64,000 nucleotides of DNA from Paenibacillus phytohabitans (GTDB taxonomy: Bacteria > Bacillota > Bacilli > Paenibacillales > Paenibacillaceae), in NCBI RefSeq assembly GCF_013141775.1, contig NZ_WHOB01000089.1, positions 248,001-312,000 on the forward strand. Reading direction: 5' to 3'. A model generated the notes under the pieces. The model saw nothing but the letters and a program-made list of their open reading frames with translations. It did not search any database and had not been told where the DNA came from. The position numbers and the translations under genes are program-made. Below are positions 41,180-49,150 of this stretch, one piece after another; position 1 is the first letter of the stretch, and every line of letters begins with the position of its first letter.

Positions 41180-42185
41180 CGGAATCCCTCCCCACTGTAA
41201 CTGCCGCCTGCTGCTCTGCACCTTCAGCCAGCCAGCACATCGAGCGGTGGCCAGGTGCAAGCTCTACTACCGGCGGACGTTCACTGCAGCGGGCAAAAGC
41301 ATGCGGGCAGCGGTCCATAAACGGACAGCCGGGCGGCGGATTCAGCAGATCCGGCGGTGTGCCTTCAATCGGAATCAGCCGCTCGCGCGATCCCCCGCCG
41401 CGCTTCGGAATGGAACGCAGCAGGCCCTGGGTGTACGGGTGCTGAGGACGATAGAAGATGTCCTCCACCGTGCCCTCCTCCATAACAAGCCCGCCGTACA
41501 TCACAATAACCCGAGTACAGACCTGAGCCACGACACCAAGGTCATGGGTGATCAGCGCTACCGCTGTATCCGACCGTTCTTTCAGCTCCTTGAACAGATC
41601 CAGAATCTGCGCCTGAATTGTCGCATCCAGCGCCGTGGTCGGCTCATCGGCAATCAGCAGCTCCGGCTGGCAGGAGAGCGCCATCGCGATCATCACCCGC
41701 TGGCGCATGCCTCCGCTGAATTCATGCGGATACTGCTTCAGGCGCTGCTCCGGATCACGTATGCCAACCTGGCGGAGGATTTCCGCCGCCTCGGCATACG
41801 CCTCCGCTTTATTCAATCCGCGGTGTCTGCGGATAACTTCGGTTAATTGCTGGCCTATTCTTTTGACCGGATTCAGCGAGGTCATCGGGTCCTGAAAGAC
41901 CATCGCGATCCGGTTCCCGCGCAGGGTCCGCCACTGCTTCTCCGTGAGTCCCTTCAGACTCTCGCCGCGAAACTCCAGCTTACCGGCAGTCATGCGGCCC
42001 GGCGGCGTGATCAGGGACATGACCGCCTTGGCGGTAACGCTTTTGCCGCTGCCGGATTCTCCGACAATCCCTACCGTTTCACCGGCATCTATATGGAAGC
42101 TAACGCCGCGGACGGCCTGATTCTCGCCGTCCCGGGTCGCAAATGAAACCTGCAAATTCTCAACAGTCAGCAGCCGTTCAGTCAT
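41172..42185 (-). CDS. oppD: Oligopeptide ABC importer ATPase, OppD type
   Basis: A 337-residue ATPase. VGIVGESGSGKSVTAKAVMS is Walker A, FSGGMRQRVMIAMAL the signature, and LLIADEPTTALDATIQAQIL Walker B. The C-terminal Cys-rich motif CPFMDRCPHAFARC is typical of OppD/DppD and may bind an iron-sulfur cluster. It lies 14 bp after oppC. Confidence 0.92.
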   Translation of the reverse strand: MTERLLTVENLQVSFATRDGENQAVRGVSFHIDAGETVGIVGESGSGKSVTAKAVMSLITPPGRMTAGKLEFRGESLKGLTEKQWRTLRGNRIAMVFQDPMTSLNPVKRIGQQLTEVIRRHRGLNKAEAYAEAAEILRQVGIRDPEQRLKQYPHEFSGGMRQRVMIAMALSCQPELLIADEPTTALDATIQAQILDLFKELKERSDTAVALITHDLGVVAQVCTRVIVMYGGLVMEEGTVEDIFYRPQHPYTQGLLRSIPKRGGGSRERLIPIEGTPPDLLNPPPGCPFMDRCPHAFARCSERPPVVELAPGHRSMCWLAEGAEQQAAVTVGRDSGE

Positions 42186-42199
42186 GATGTTCCACTCTC

Positions 42200-43045
42200 C
42201 TATCTCCGGATCAGCTTTGGTTCAAAGCCGACCCGCAAAATATCACCCAGCACATTGAAGCTCAGAACGGTCAGCAGGATCATCAGTCCCGGGAACAGCG
42301 CCAGATAAGGCGCCTCTGCAATATACCCCTGCGCGCTGTTCAGCATGCTGCCCCAGGTGGCGTTCGGCGGCTGAACCCCGAAGCCGAGGAAGCTCAGCGA
42401 CGATTCCATCATAATGGCCGACGCAATATTATTCGTCGCGCCGACGATAATCACCGGCACCAGTCCCGGAAGGATATGCCGCCAGATCATGCCGAAGGAG
42501 CTTTGGCCGGAAGCCTTGGCATACAGCACATATTCGCGTTCCTTGATCGTAAGGGTCTCCGCGCGCACAACGCGGGCCACGTTCATCCACATTAACAAGG
42601 CAATAATAATGATTAGATTGCCGATGCTCGGCTTCAAATAGACGCTGAGCAGCAGCAGGATCAGGAAGGACGGAATGGACATGATAATATCCAGCATCCG
42701 CATCAGCAGATTATCCAGCCAGCCGCCAAAATATCCGCTGATCACTCCAACCATTACACCCACAAAAGTAGCCACGACCATGGAGGCGAAACCGACGAGC
42801 AGCGAGACACGGCCGCCATATAGCGCTCTGGACAGATAATCGCGTCCATAGTCATCGGTTCCGAACAGATGTCCGGCGCCGGGCTTGGTGAGGCGGGCCA
42901 TGGCATCCATGGCATTCGGATCATATCCGGACAGGAAGGCAAAGATGGCCCCCAGCGTAAAGATAGCCAATACAGCAAGAGCAGCGACACCCAGACCGTT
43001 CGTAAACAGCTCTGACTGTAGATTTTTCCATTTACTGCGATTCAT
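42200..43045 (-). CDS. oppC: Oligopeptide ABC importer permease, OppC type
   Basis: A 281-residue permease with an N-terminal leader then AVLAIFTLGAIFAFLSG. It has the OppC signature GTDDYGRDYLSRALYGGRVS, the EAA loop YVLYAKASGQSSFGMIWRHI, and six predicted membrane segments. It forms the channel with OppB, from which it is separated by only 4 bp. Confidence 0.92.
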   Translation of the reverse strand: MNRSKWKNLQSELFTNGLGVAALAVLAIFTLGAIFAFLSGYDPNAMDAMARLTKPGAGHLFGTDDYGRDYLSRALYGGRVSLLVGFASMVVATFVGVMVGVISGYFGGWLDNLLMRMLDIIMSIPSFLILLLLSVYLKPSIGNLIIIIALLMWMNVARVVRAETLTIKEREYVLYAKASGQSSFGMIWRHILPGLVPVIIVGATNNIASAIMMESSLSFLGFGVQPPNATWGSMLNSAQGYIAEAPYLALFPGLMILLTVLSFNVLGDILRVGFEPKLIRR

Positions 43046-43049
43046 GAGG

Positions 43050-44000
43050 TCACCCCTTTAATTTAATTCGCGGATCGACAAAGCTGTAGAGAATGTCCGC
43101 CACCATATTACCGAGAATCAGCATTAAGGAAGAAAATAAGGTGATCCCCATAATGACGGGATAATCCATCCCCTTAACCGCCGTCATCCCCAGCGACCCG
43201 ATGCCCGGCCACGAGAATACCGTCTCGGTGACAATAGCACCGGCCACCAGATCCCCCATCGACATGCCCAGCAGGGTAATGACCGGCAGCAGCACATGCT
43301 TCAGGACGTGACGGAACAGGATTGTCGATTTCTTCGAGCCAAAAGCATACTGGATCTGCACATATTCCTCTTTCAATTGTCCAATCGTGCTGGAGCGGAT
43401 ATAACGCACATATCCGGCCAGGAAACCGAAGGCCAGCACCGAGCAGGGCAAGATCCCGTGCTTCAGCACATCCAGCGGCGATTCCACACCAATCGTGCGC
43501 ATCCCCATACTCGGCAGCAGATGCAGCTTGATCGCGAACAGATACATCAGCAGGATCGCCAGCCAGAATAACGGAATGGAAATCCCCACATAGGAAATAA
43601 AGTTAATCAGCTTGTCTACCCAGCGGTTGCGGTTCGCACCGGCCACGAGGCCTAGCGGAATCGCCAGAATAACCGCCAGCGCAATGGCGCTGCCCATCAG
43701 ACCGGCTGTAGCCGGCAGACGTTCCAGAATCTGTCCCAGCACCGGCTGGTGATTGATCAGGGAATATCCGAAGTTGCCCTGCACCATTTCCTTGATCCAG
43801 ATGAAATATTGAATATAGGCGGGCTTATCCAGCCCCAGATTATGGCGGATACGCTCAATATCATCGGCATGCATATTGGGCGTAACGAAAGATAGCACCG
43901 GATCACCCGGAGCCAGCTTAATCATTGTGAAACACACTACGGATACAAAAAACAGCATCGGCAGTGTTTGCAGCAACCTTCGGACGATGAGTTGTCTCAT
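43050..44000 (-). CDS. oppB: Oligopeptide ABC importer permease, OppB type
   Basis: A 316-residue permease starting MRQLIVRRLLQTLPMLFFVS with six membrane segments. GDPVLSFVTP and NLGLDKPAYIQYFIW are typical OppB N-terminal elements, and EEYVQIQYAFGSKKSTILF is the EAA loop. ATG 44000 with GGGAG upstream is preferred; ten more in-frame codons reach 44030 but overlap the hairpin that follows the binding-protein gene. It is the first gene after that hairpin. Confidence 0.92.
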   Translation of the reverse strand: MRQLIVRRLLQTLPMLFFVSVVCFTMIKLAPGDPVLSFVTPNMHADDIERIRHNLGLDKPAYIQYFIWIKEMVQGNFGYSLINHQPVLGQILERLPATAGLMGSAIALAVILAIPLGLVAGANRNRWVDKLINFISYVGISIPLFWLAILLMYLFAIKLHLLPSMGMRTIGVESPLDVLKHGILPCSVLAFGFLAGYVRYIRSSTIGQLKEEYVQIQYAFGSKKSTILFRHVLKHVLLPVITLLGMSMGDLVAGAIVTETVFSWPGIGSLGMTAVKGMDYPVIMGITLFSSLMLILGNMVADILYSFVDPRIKLKG

Positions 44001-44027
44001 ACGCAGCTTCTCCCAGCTCTTGACAGG

Positions 44028-44066
44028 CAAAAAATAAGCTGGAGAACCCAGCTTATTTTTTTGCCG
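44028..44066 (-). terminator. Intercistronic hairpin between the peptide-binding protein and oppB
   Basis: GGCAAAAAATAAGCTGG pairs with CCAGCTTATTTTTTTGCC around AGAA (one unpaired T). It probably ends most transcripts after the binding-protein gene, so that protein outnumbers the membrane parts, or protects the upstream mRNA. Confidence 0.8.
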
Positions 44067-44087
44067 TGCTTTATTTTTTGGGGCAGA

Positions 44088-45707
44088 TTATTTCTGGTAG
44101 ATCTTGGACAGGTCTTCGAAGATAACGACCGGCTTCAATACAGCTTCATCAATGCCGCCGTAGTTCTTCGATACAGCTACAACTGTTTTAGTATAAGCGA
44201 TCGGGTAGATCGGTGCATCTTCAGCGACAAGCTCCTGCGCTTTCTTGTAGATCTCTGCGCGTTTTGCCGGATCAGCTTCGCCTGCACCGTCATTCATCAG
44301 CTTATCAACTTCGCTGTTCGAATAATGCGAGTAGTTGGAAGAGCTGCCCGATGTGAACAGAATACGGTAAGCATCGGGATCATATCCCATGATATAACCG
44401 GTCAATGCCAGTTCGTAGTCGGTAGATTTCAGATCAATGAACTTCTGCACCCAGGCCGAGGAATCCATGTTCTGCAGTTCAACTTCTACGCCCACAGCCT
44501 TCAGCTTCTGCTGAACGTACAGCGAAATTGCTTCCTGTGCCTTGTTACCGCTCTGTACAATGTAACGAAGCTTCAGGTTGCTCTCTCCGGCAGACGCCAG
44601 CAATTCCTTAGCCTTAGCGGCATCATTATCAAAACTAGTTACTTCATTCGTGAAATACAGCGCGTCCGGAGTCAGGAATGACTTGGCCGGGTCAGCATAT
44701 TCACTGGAAGTGTACGCTGTCTGGATCAGCTCATCGCGGCTGAGGGCCAGGGACAGCGCTTGACGGACTTCTTTTTTGGCGAGGGCGCCGGTATCACTGT
44801 TCGCATTGAACATCAGATAAGCCAGACGGCCTTCACTGTAAGGCAGAATTTCGAAATTGTTCGTTGCCTGAATGGTGGCTACATCCTTAGGATCAAGATA
44901 CTGCACGTTGATCTCGCCGTTCTGCAGGGCAAGGTTCGCAGCATTGGTATCCTTGGCAATCCGGTAAGTTACAGAATCCAGATGCGGCTTGCCGCCGAAG
45001 TAGTTATCGAAGCGTTCCAGTGTCAGATACTCACCGGCTTTGTATTCTTTGAATTTGAAGGGACCGGAACCTACCGGAGCAGCGTTCTTGGTGCTCTTCT
45101 CAATGTCGGTTTCATTCTCAAAAATATGCTTTGGAATCGGGAATACCTGTACCAGTGTCGCTTCAAAAGCCGGGCTGACCTGCGGAAGCTGGAATTCAAC
45201 GGTCAGATCATCCACTTTCACCGCTTTGATGGCTTGGTCGCCGATCAGGAAGTTGGCTCTCAGGAAGCTGTTCTGCTTCTCGTCGAGAATGCTGTCGATG
45301 GTGAACACGATATCATCCGCCGTCAGCTTCTCTCCATCATGCCAGGTAAGTCCATCCTTAAGCTTCAGTGTGTAAGTAAGATTATCCTCCGAAGGTGTCA
45401 GGCTCTCTGCCAGGTAGAAGGTCTTCTCCCCGTTATTCACCTGGAACAGCGGAGCATACAGTGCCTGGTCAATCGTCAAGCTTACACGGTCACCTGCATA
45501 GTTTGGATTAAGTACAACCGGATCAGATGCGACCCCTATAATCAAGCTTCCGCCATCCTTCGGTTCGCTGGCAGCAGGCTGCTGCGTTTCCGCCGGTGTC
45601 TGGCTGGCACCCGTATTTGTCGATGCCGCGTTATTTCCATTAGAGCATGCACTAATCATTAGTGTTAACAAAACTAGAATGACAACCCCTGATATCCCTT
45701 TACGCAT
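44088..45707 (-). CDS. oppA: Oligopeptide ABC importer substrate-binding lipoprotein (family 5)
   Basis: A 539-residue lipoprotein: the signal peptide ends in LMISAC (lipidated Cys near residue 21), followed by a Ser/Thr/Asn/Pro-rich tether. The body is family 5 (SBP_bac_5): GGSLIIGVASDPVVLNPNY, LTYTLKLKDGLTWHDGEKLT, APVGSGPFKFKEYKAGEYLT and VRQALSLALSRDELIQTAY. It captures peptides for the permeases encoded downstream. Its own promoter lies at 45756-45784, and the hairpin after it may set its stoichiometry. Confidence 0.93.
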   Translation of the reverse strand: MRKGISGVVILVLLTLMISACSNGNNAASTNTGASQTPAETQQPAASEPKDGGSLIIGVASDPVVLNPNYAGDRVSLTIDQALYAPLFQVNNGEKTFYLAESLTPSEDNLTYTLKLKDGLTWHDGEKLTADDIVFTIDSILDEKQNSFLRANFLIGDQAIKAVKVDDLTVEFQLPQVSPAFEATLVQVFPIPKHIFENETDIEKSTKNAAPVGSGPFKFKEYKAGEYLTLERFDNYFGGKPHLDSVTYRIAKDTNAANLALQNGEINVQYLDPKDVATIQATNNFEILPYSEGRLAYLMFNANSDTGALAKKEVRQALSLALSRDELIQTAYTSSEYADPAKSFLTPDALYFTNEVTSFDNDAAKAKELLASAGESNLKLRYIVQSGNKAQEAISLYVQQKLKAVGVEVELQNMDSSAWVQKFIDLKSTDYELALTGYIMGYDPDAYRILFTSGSSSNYSHYSNSEVDKLMNDGAGEADPAKRAEIYKKAQELVAEDAPIYPIAYTKTVVAVSKNYGGIDEAVLKPVVIFEDLSKIYQK

Positions 45708-45755
45708 TATCTCTCTCCTCCATGTCTATGAGCAATCTCACTCGTTGTGAAAGTT

Positions 45756-45784
45756 ATTATATATCGGAATAGTCGGGATTACAA
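45756..45784 (-). promoter_or_regulatory. Promoter of the opp operon
   Basis: Minus strand: TTGTAA (45779-45784), 17-bp spacer, TATAAT (45756-45761), about 50 bases before the binding-protein start. Confidence 0.7.
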
Positions 45785-45828
45785 TGTATTAATTTTCCAC
45801 CTGTGAAAGTTTGAACAACCGCCCGCTG

Positions 45829-46275
45829 TTACCCCTGAGGATTGCCGTTATCCCATACGCTGATCTCCTGCATGACATCCCCGCGCCGCAAAGCATCCAC
45901 ATGCTCCATTCCTTCTATTACTCTGCCGAACACTGTGTGCCAGCCGTCAAGGTAATCAAAAGTATCGTAGCAGATAAAAAACTGGCAGGAGCCGGTACCC
46001 GGCCCGAAATGGGCCATGGATAACGCCCCGCGCACATGCTTATGGGGATTGCCCTGTGTCTCGCAGGGGATCTTGTCCGTGCCGCCTCTGCCAGTGCCGT
46101 CCGGACAGCCTCCCTGGGCGACAAAGCCACGGACAACGCGCTGAAAAGTCAGACCGTTGTAGAAGCCGCTGTTCGCGAGCTTTTCAAAATTGGCTACGGT
46201 TCCGGGGGCCTCCTGGTCAAATAATTCGAGCCGGATCTCTTGTCCATGTTCCAGTCTTATTCGAGCCAGCTTCAT
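45829..46275 (-). CDS. ppiB: Peptidyl-prolyl cis-trans isomerase, cyclophilin type
   Basis: A 148-residue cyclophilin with no signal peptide. FYNGLTFQRVVRGFVAQGG carries the catalytic Arg, RGALSMAHFGPGTGSCQFFI the substrate pocket, and LDGWHTVFGRVIEGM the C-terminal pocket. It speeds proline isomerisation in folding proteins. Its start overlaps the stop of the small upstream gene as ATGA. The bacterial PpiB order is conserved but the sequence is somewhat short. Confidence 0.9.
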   Translation of the reverse strand: MKLARIRLEHGQEIRLELFDQEAPGTVANFEKLANSGFYNGLTFQRVVRGFVAQGGCPDGTGRGGTDKIPCETQGNPHKHVRGALSMAHFGPGTGSCQFFICYDTFDYLDGWHTVFGRVIEGMEHVDALRRGDVMQEISVWDNGNPQG

Positions 46276-46490
46276 AAGGTCTCCTCCGCCTCTCCGGCTG
46301 CAGTGCCTGCGGGAACGCCGATATGAGCCACGGTCTTGGCCGCTTGCTCAGGTGCATAGATCTCCTGTACATCCTCGTCCAGCAACGGCCGGAGTTCTCC
46401 ATCCGCAGTATGCACAAAAACCTCGGCGCGCGGATTCATCGCCAGGAGCAGGTTGATTAATTGCTGTACTTTTAACGGTGACTTGTCCAT
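46272..46490 (-). CDS. Small hypothetical protein coupled to the cyclophilin
   Basis: A 72-residue acidic protein: MDKSPLKVQQLINLLLAMNP, then RAEVFVHTADGELRPLLDED, with an Ala/Glu-rich tail. The first part could form a helix followed by a beta hairpin. No family is recognised. AGGAG lies seven bases before ATG 46490, and it overlaps the cyclophilin start by four bases, so the two are made together. Confidence 0.65.
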   Translation of the reverse strand: MDKSPLKVQQLINLLLAMNPRAEVFVHTADGELRPLLDEDVQEIYAPEQAAKTVAHIGVPAGTAAGEAEETL

Positions 46491-46725
46491 CCTCTCACTC
46501 CTGTCCTGCAGTCTGCAGAATGTCTATTCCTGTCTATGCGGTATTGTACAACAGCTCTCAGGCAGACACCAATCCATATATTCCCTTTCGGGTCTCTATT
46601 TTTTGAAAAACCGGGATTAGTCCCGTACTTCTCTAAATATATTGAATACATATAATTCATATCATCTATTTGCGAATCCAAGGGGATGTTCTATTAATGT
46701 TGACCTTATCCTGGAGTGGCCTGCT

Positions 46726-48702
46726 ATGAATGAGACCCGAACCCGGGTTCTGCTGGGCAGCCCGATCCATCAAAAACCGGCAATTCTCGAGCAGTTTCTG
46801 AACTCTCTGCTGCGTCTGAACCTAACCAATATTGAGCTGCATTTCTATCTGATTGATGACAACCCGGACGAAGCTTCGAGTCAGCTGCTCCAGCAGTTCA
46901 CCCAGAGCGGCAGAACGGTCTTCCTGCAGTCTTCAGGGTTTCATGATGCTTATATCCGCGATGATACGACCCATTTCTGGAACTCCAATCTGGTCTGGAA
47001 GGTGGCCGGGTTCAAGAACCTGATGATCCAGCGGGCCGAAGCCTTCGGTTATGATTATCTGTTCCTGATCGACTCCGATCTGATTCTTCATCCGGATACG
47101 CTGCTGCATCTGATCAGTACGGGCAAGGACATTATCTCCGAGGTTTTCTGGACCCAATGGCAACCTGGCACTCTGCTGCAGCCGCAGGTCTGGATGCATG
47201 ACGAATACAACCAGTGGGAGGTGCTCCCGGGAGAGCAGCTCTCACACGAAGAGATCAACCGCCGCTTCCACGCTTTCCTGATGAAGATGCAGCAGCCGGG
47301 AATCTATGAAGTCGGCGGGCTCGGCGCCTGCACCCTGATCAGCAGCCGGGCCATCGCTTCCGGTGCCAGCTACGACCGGGTTCACAACATCTCCTACTGG
47401 GGAGAAGACCGCCATTTCTGCATCCGTGCAGCGGCGCTTGGCATTCCGCTGTATGTCGACACCCACTACCCGGCGCTGCATCTCTACAGGGACAGCGACC
47501 TGCTGAAGGTGCCGGAGTTCATCCGGCAGACTTCAGGCGCGGAGGCTGGAGCGGGGCCGGAGTCGCCGGAAGCGCCGGGGGCGGGGCGGGGTGATGCGGA
47601 GACTGCGCGGGAATGGCGGAGTGAAGCGGAGCTAGAGCGGGATCGACAGCTCGTAGCGGGCGCTCAGGCCAGCGGCGAGGAAACCGCTGCGCGCGAGGTT
47701 GCGCCTTCGGACAGCGGCGGCGCGGCGGACGGTTTAGACATGCAGAGCGCTGCCGATGCAGCGCCCGTGGATAAAAGAGCGCTAGATGCGAGCGCGGAGT
47801 GGGATGCGCTGTGGACCGAGGCGGAGGCCCGGCAGCGCTTGTCCAAGGAGCCGCTGCCAGAGGGCGGCGGCGAAATCCCGCTGCCGGGCGCCGGACTGGC
47901 GGCGGGCGCTGATGCGGCAGACGGTGCAGATGCAGCAGGGCGGGGCGCTGAGCATGGAGCGGTGACCGGCTTCTCCGGAGCGGCTGCTGATTCAGCAGCT
48001 GCCCGGCGGCCCAAACTGACGCTTACGATGATCGTCAAGAATGAGGGCTCGCGGTTTCTGCGGCAGGTTCTGCAGGAGCACCGCAAATATATTGATGAAG
48101 CCGTCATTATCGATGACGGCAGCACGGATGACACGGCGGATATCTGCCGGGAGGTTCTTCAGGGCATTCCGCTGCATCTGATACGCAACAACGTCTCCAG
48201 ATTCAGCAATGAATCCGAGCTGCGCAAGCAGCAGTGGGAGGCGGTCCTTCAGACGAATCCGGAGTGGATTCTGAGTCTGGATGCGGATGAGATTTTTGAA
48301 GCCGGATTCCCGGAAGAAGTGGATGGCTTGCTGCGTACGGACAATTGTGACTTGTTCTGCTTCCGGCTCTACGATTTCTGGGATGACACTCATTACCGCG
48401 AAGATATGTACTGGCGGTCCCATCAGAGCTACCGGCCGTTCCTGCTCCGCTACCGGGAGGACTTCACTTATCTCTGGAACGATCTGCCGCAGCATTGCGG
48501 GCGGCTGCCGGAGAATATTTTCGAGCTGTCCCATCAGTTAAGCAATCTGCGGCTGAAGCATCTCGGCTGGTCGAAGCCGGAATACCGGCTGGAGAAATAT
48601 CTGCGCTATATGCTGCTGGACCCGGACGGCCAATATGGCTGGAAGGAACAATACCTGTCTATCCTCGACCAGCATCCCCATCTGATGCCCTGGAGCGAGT
48701 AG
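46726..48702 (+). CDS. Two-domain glycosyltransferase joined by a low-complexity linker
   Basis: A 658-residue protein. Residues 1-265 form a GT-A type domain: VLLGSPIHQKPAILEQFLNS, HFYLIDDNPDEAS, then FLIDSDLILHPDTLL with a D-x-D metal site and YWGEDRHFCIRA. Residues about 270-427 are a GC-rich linker of Ala, Gly, Glu and Asp. Residues 428-658 form a GT2 domain: LTLTMIVKNEGSRFLRQVLQ, IIDDGSTDDTADICREVL and ILSLDADEIFE. The start is ATG 46726, with GGAG nine bases upstream. It may add two sugars in turn to a wall, flagellar or spore glycan. The acceptor is unknown. Confidence 0.82.
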   Translation: MNETRTRVLLGSPIHQKPAILEQFLNSLLRLNLTNIELHFYLIDDNPDEASSQLLQQFTQSGRTVFLQSSGFHDAYIRDDTTHFWNSNLVWKVAGFKNLMIQRAEAFGYDYLFLIDSDLILHPDTLLHLISTGKDIISEVFWTQWQPGTLLQPQVWMHDEYNQWEVLPGEQLSHEEINRRFHAFLMKMQQPGIYEVGGLGACTLISSRAIASGASYDRVHNISYWGEDRHFCIRAAALGIPLYVDTHYPALHLYRDSDLLKVPEFIRQTSGAEAGAGPESPEAPGAGRGDAETAREWRSEAELERDRQLVAGAQASGEETAAREVAPSDSGGAADGLDMQSAADAAPVDKRALDASAEWDALWTEAEARQRLSKEPLPEGGGEIPLPGAGLAAGADAADGADAAGRGAEHGAVTGFSGAAADSAAARRPKLTLTMIVKNEGSRFLRQVLQEHRKYIDEAVIIDDGSTDDTADICREVLQGIPLHLIRNNVSRFSNESELRKQQWEAVLQTNPEWILSLDADEIFEAGFPEEVDGLLRTDNCDLFCFRLYDFWDDTHYREDMYWRSHQSYRPFLLRYREDFTYLWNDLPQHCGRLPENIFELSHQLSNLRLKHLGWSKPEYRLEKYLRYMLLDPDGQYGWKEQYLSILDQHPHLMPWSE

Positions 48703-48863
48703 GCGGCGGGGAGAGTAGAGCTTCTATATAAACCACACTTAGGATTTAGGCCAAACAAGTAATCAATAACCGCTTAACCGCTGCTGAGGCAGTGCTCCCG
48801 CCAAGCGTCTAATTGGGCTTTGAAGTTTATTCTCTATGGGGCAGGTATACAGGTAACAAGTAT

Positions 48864-49042
48864 AAATGTTGTATATATTACAACTCGGATTCATAAATAA
48901 CCGAGTATGCGGGAGGATTGTTGTATGAAATACAATAATCCTTTGAGTTAGCCGCTTGCAGAAGATGAAATGCTGTATTTCCTGCAACAATTCTCGATAT
49001 GGGCCGATTTATTGAAGAAAATGTTGTATTTTCTGCAGGATT
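48864..49042 (+). repeat. Intergenic repeat family R1, copy D
   Basis: Blocks AAATGTTGTATATATTACAA, GGGAGGATTGTTGTATGAAA, TGTATTTCCTGCAACAATTC, ATATGGGCCGATTTATTGAA and AATGTTGTATTTTCTGCAGG occur in the same order as in A and B. The TTGTAT-gaa-ATACAA dyad is intact. Confidence 0.75.
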
Positions 49043-49060
49043 TGAGTCGAATATAAAAAG

Positions 49061-49093
49061 AAAAGCGCTCCAGCCTTAAGGCGGAACGCTTTT
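49061..49093. terminator. Bidirectional terminator after ClpB
   Basis: AAAAGCG and CGCTTTT flank a central GCCTTAAGGC palindrome with partial pairing between, and a T-run follows on the plus strand (TTTTTTC). It lies after the clpB stop on the minus strand. Confidence 0.75.
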
Positions 49094-49150
49094 TTCTTCG
49101 CGGATTGCAGCTGCAGCCCTACGGAGGCATCGGCCGGGTCAGTTCACATT

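Larger units (their letters stand above)
48703..49150. other. Intergenic region holding an R1 repeat and a terminator
   Basis: No coding frame is convincing. The first 160 bases show nothing recognisable; the remainder holds repeat copy D and the bidirectional hairpin described separately. Confidence 0.6.
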
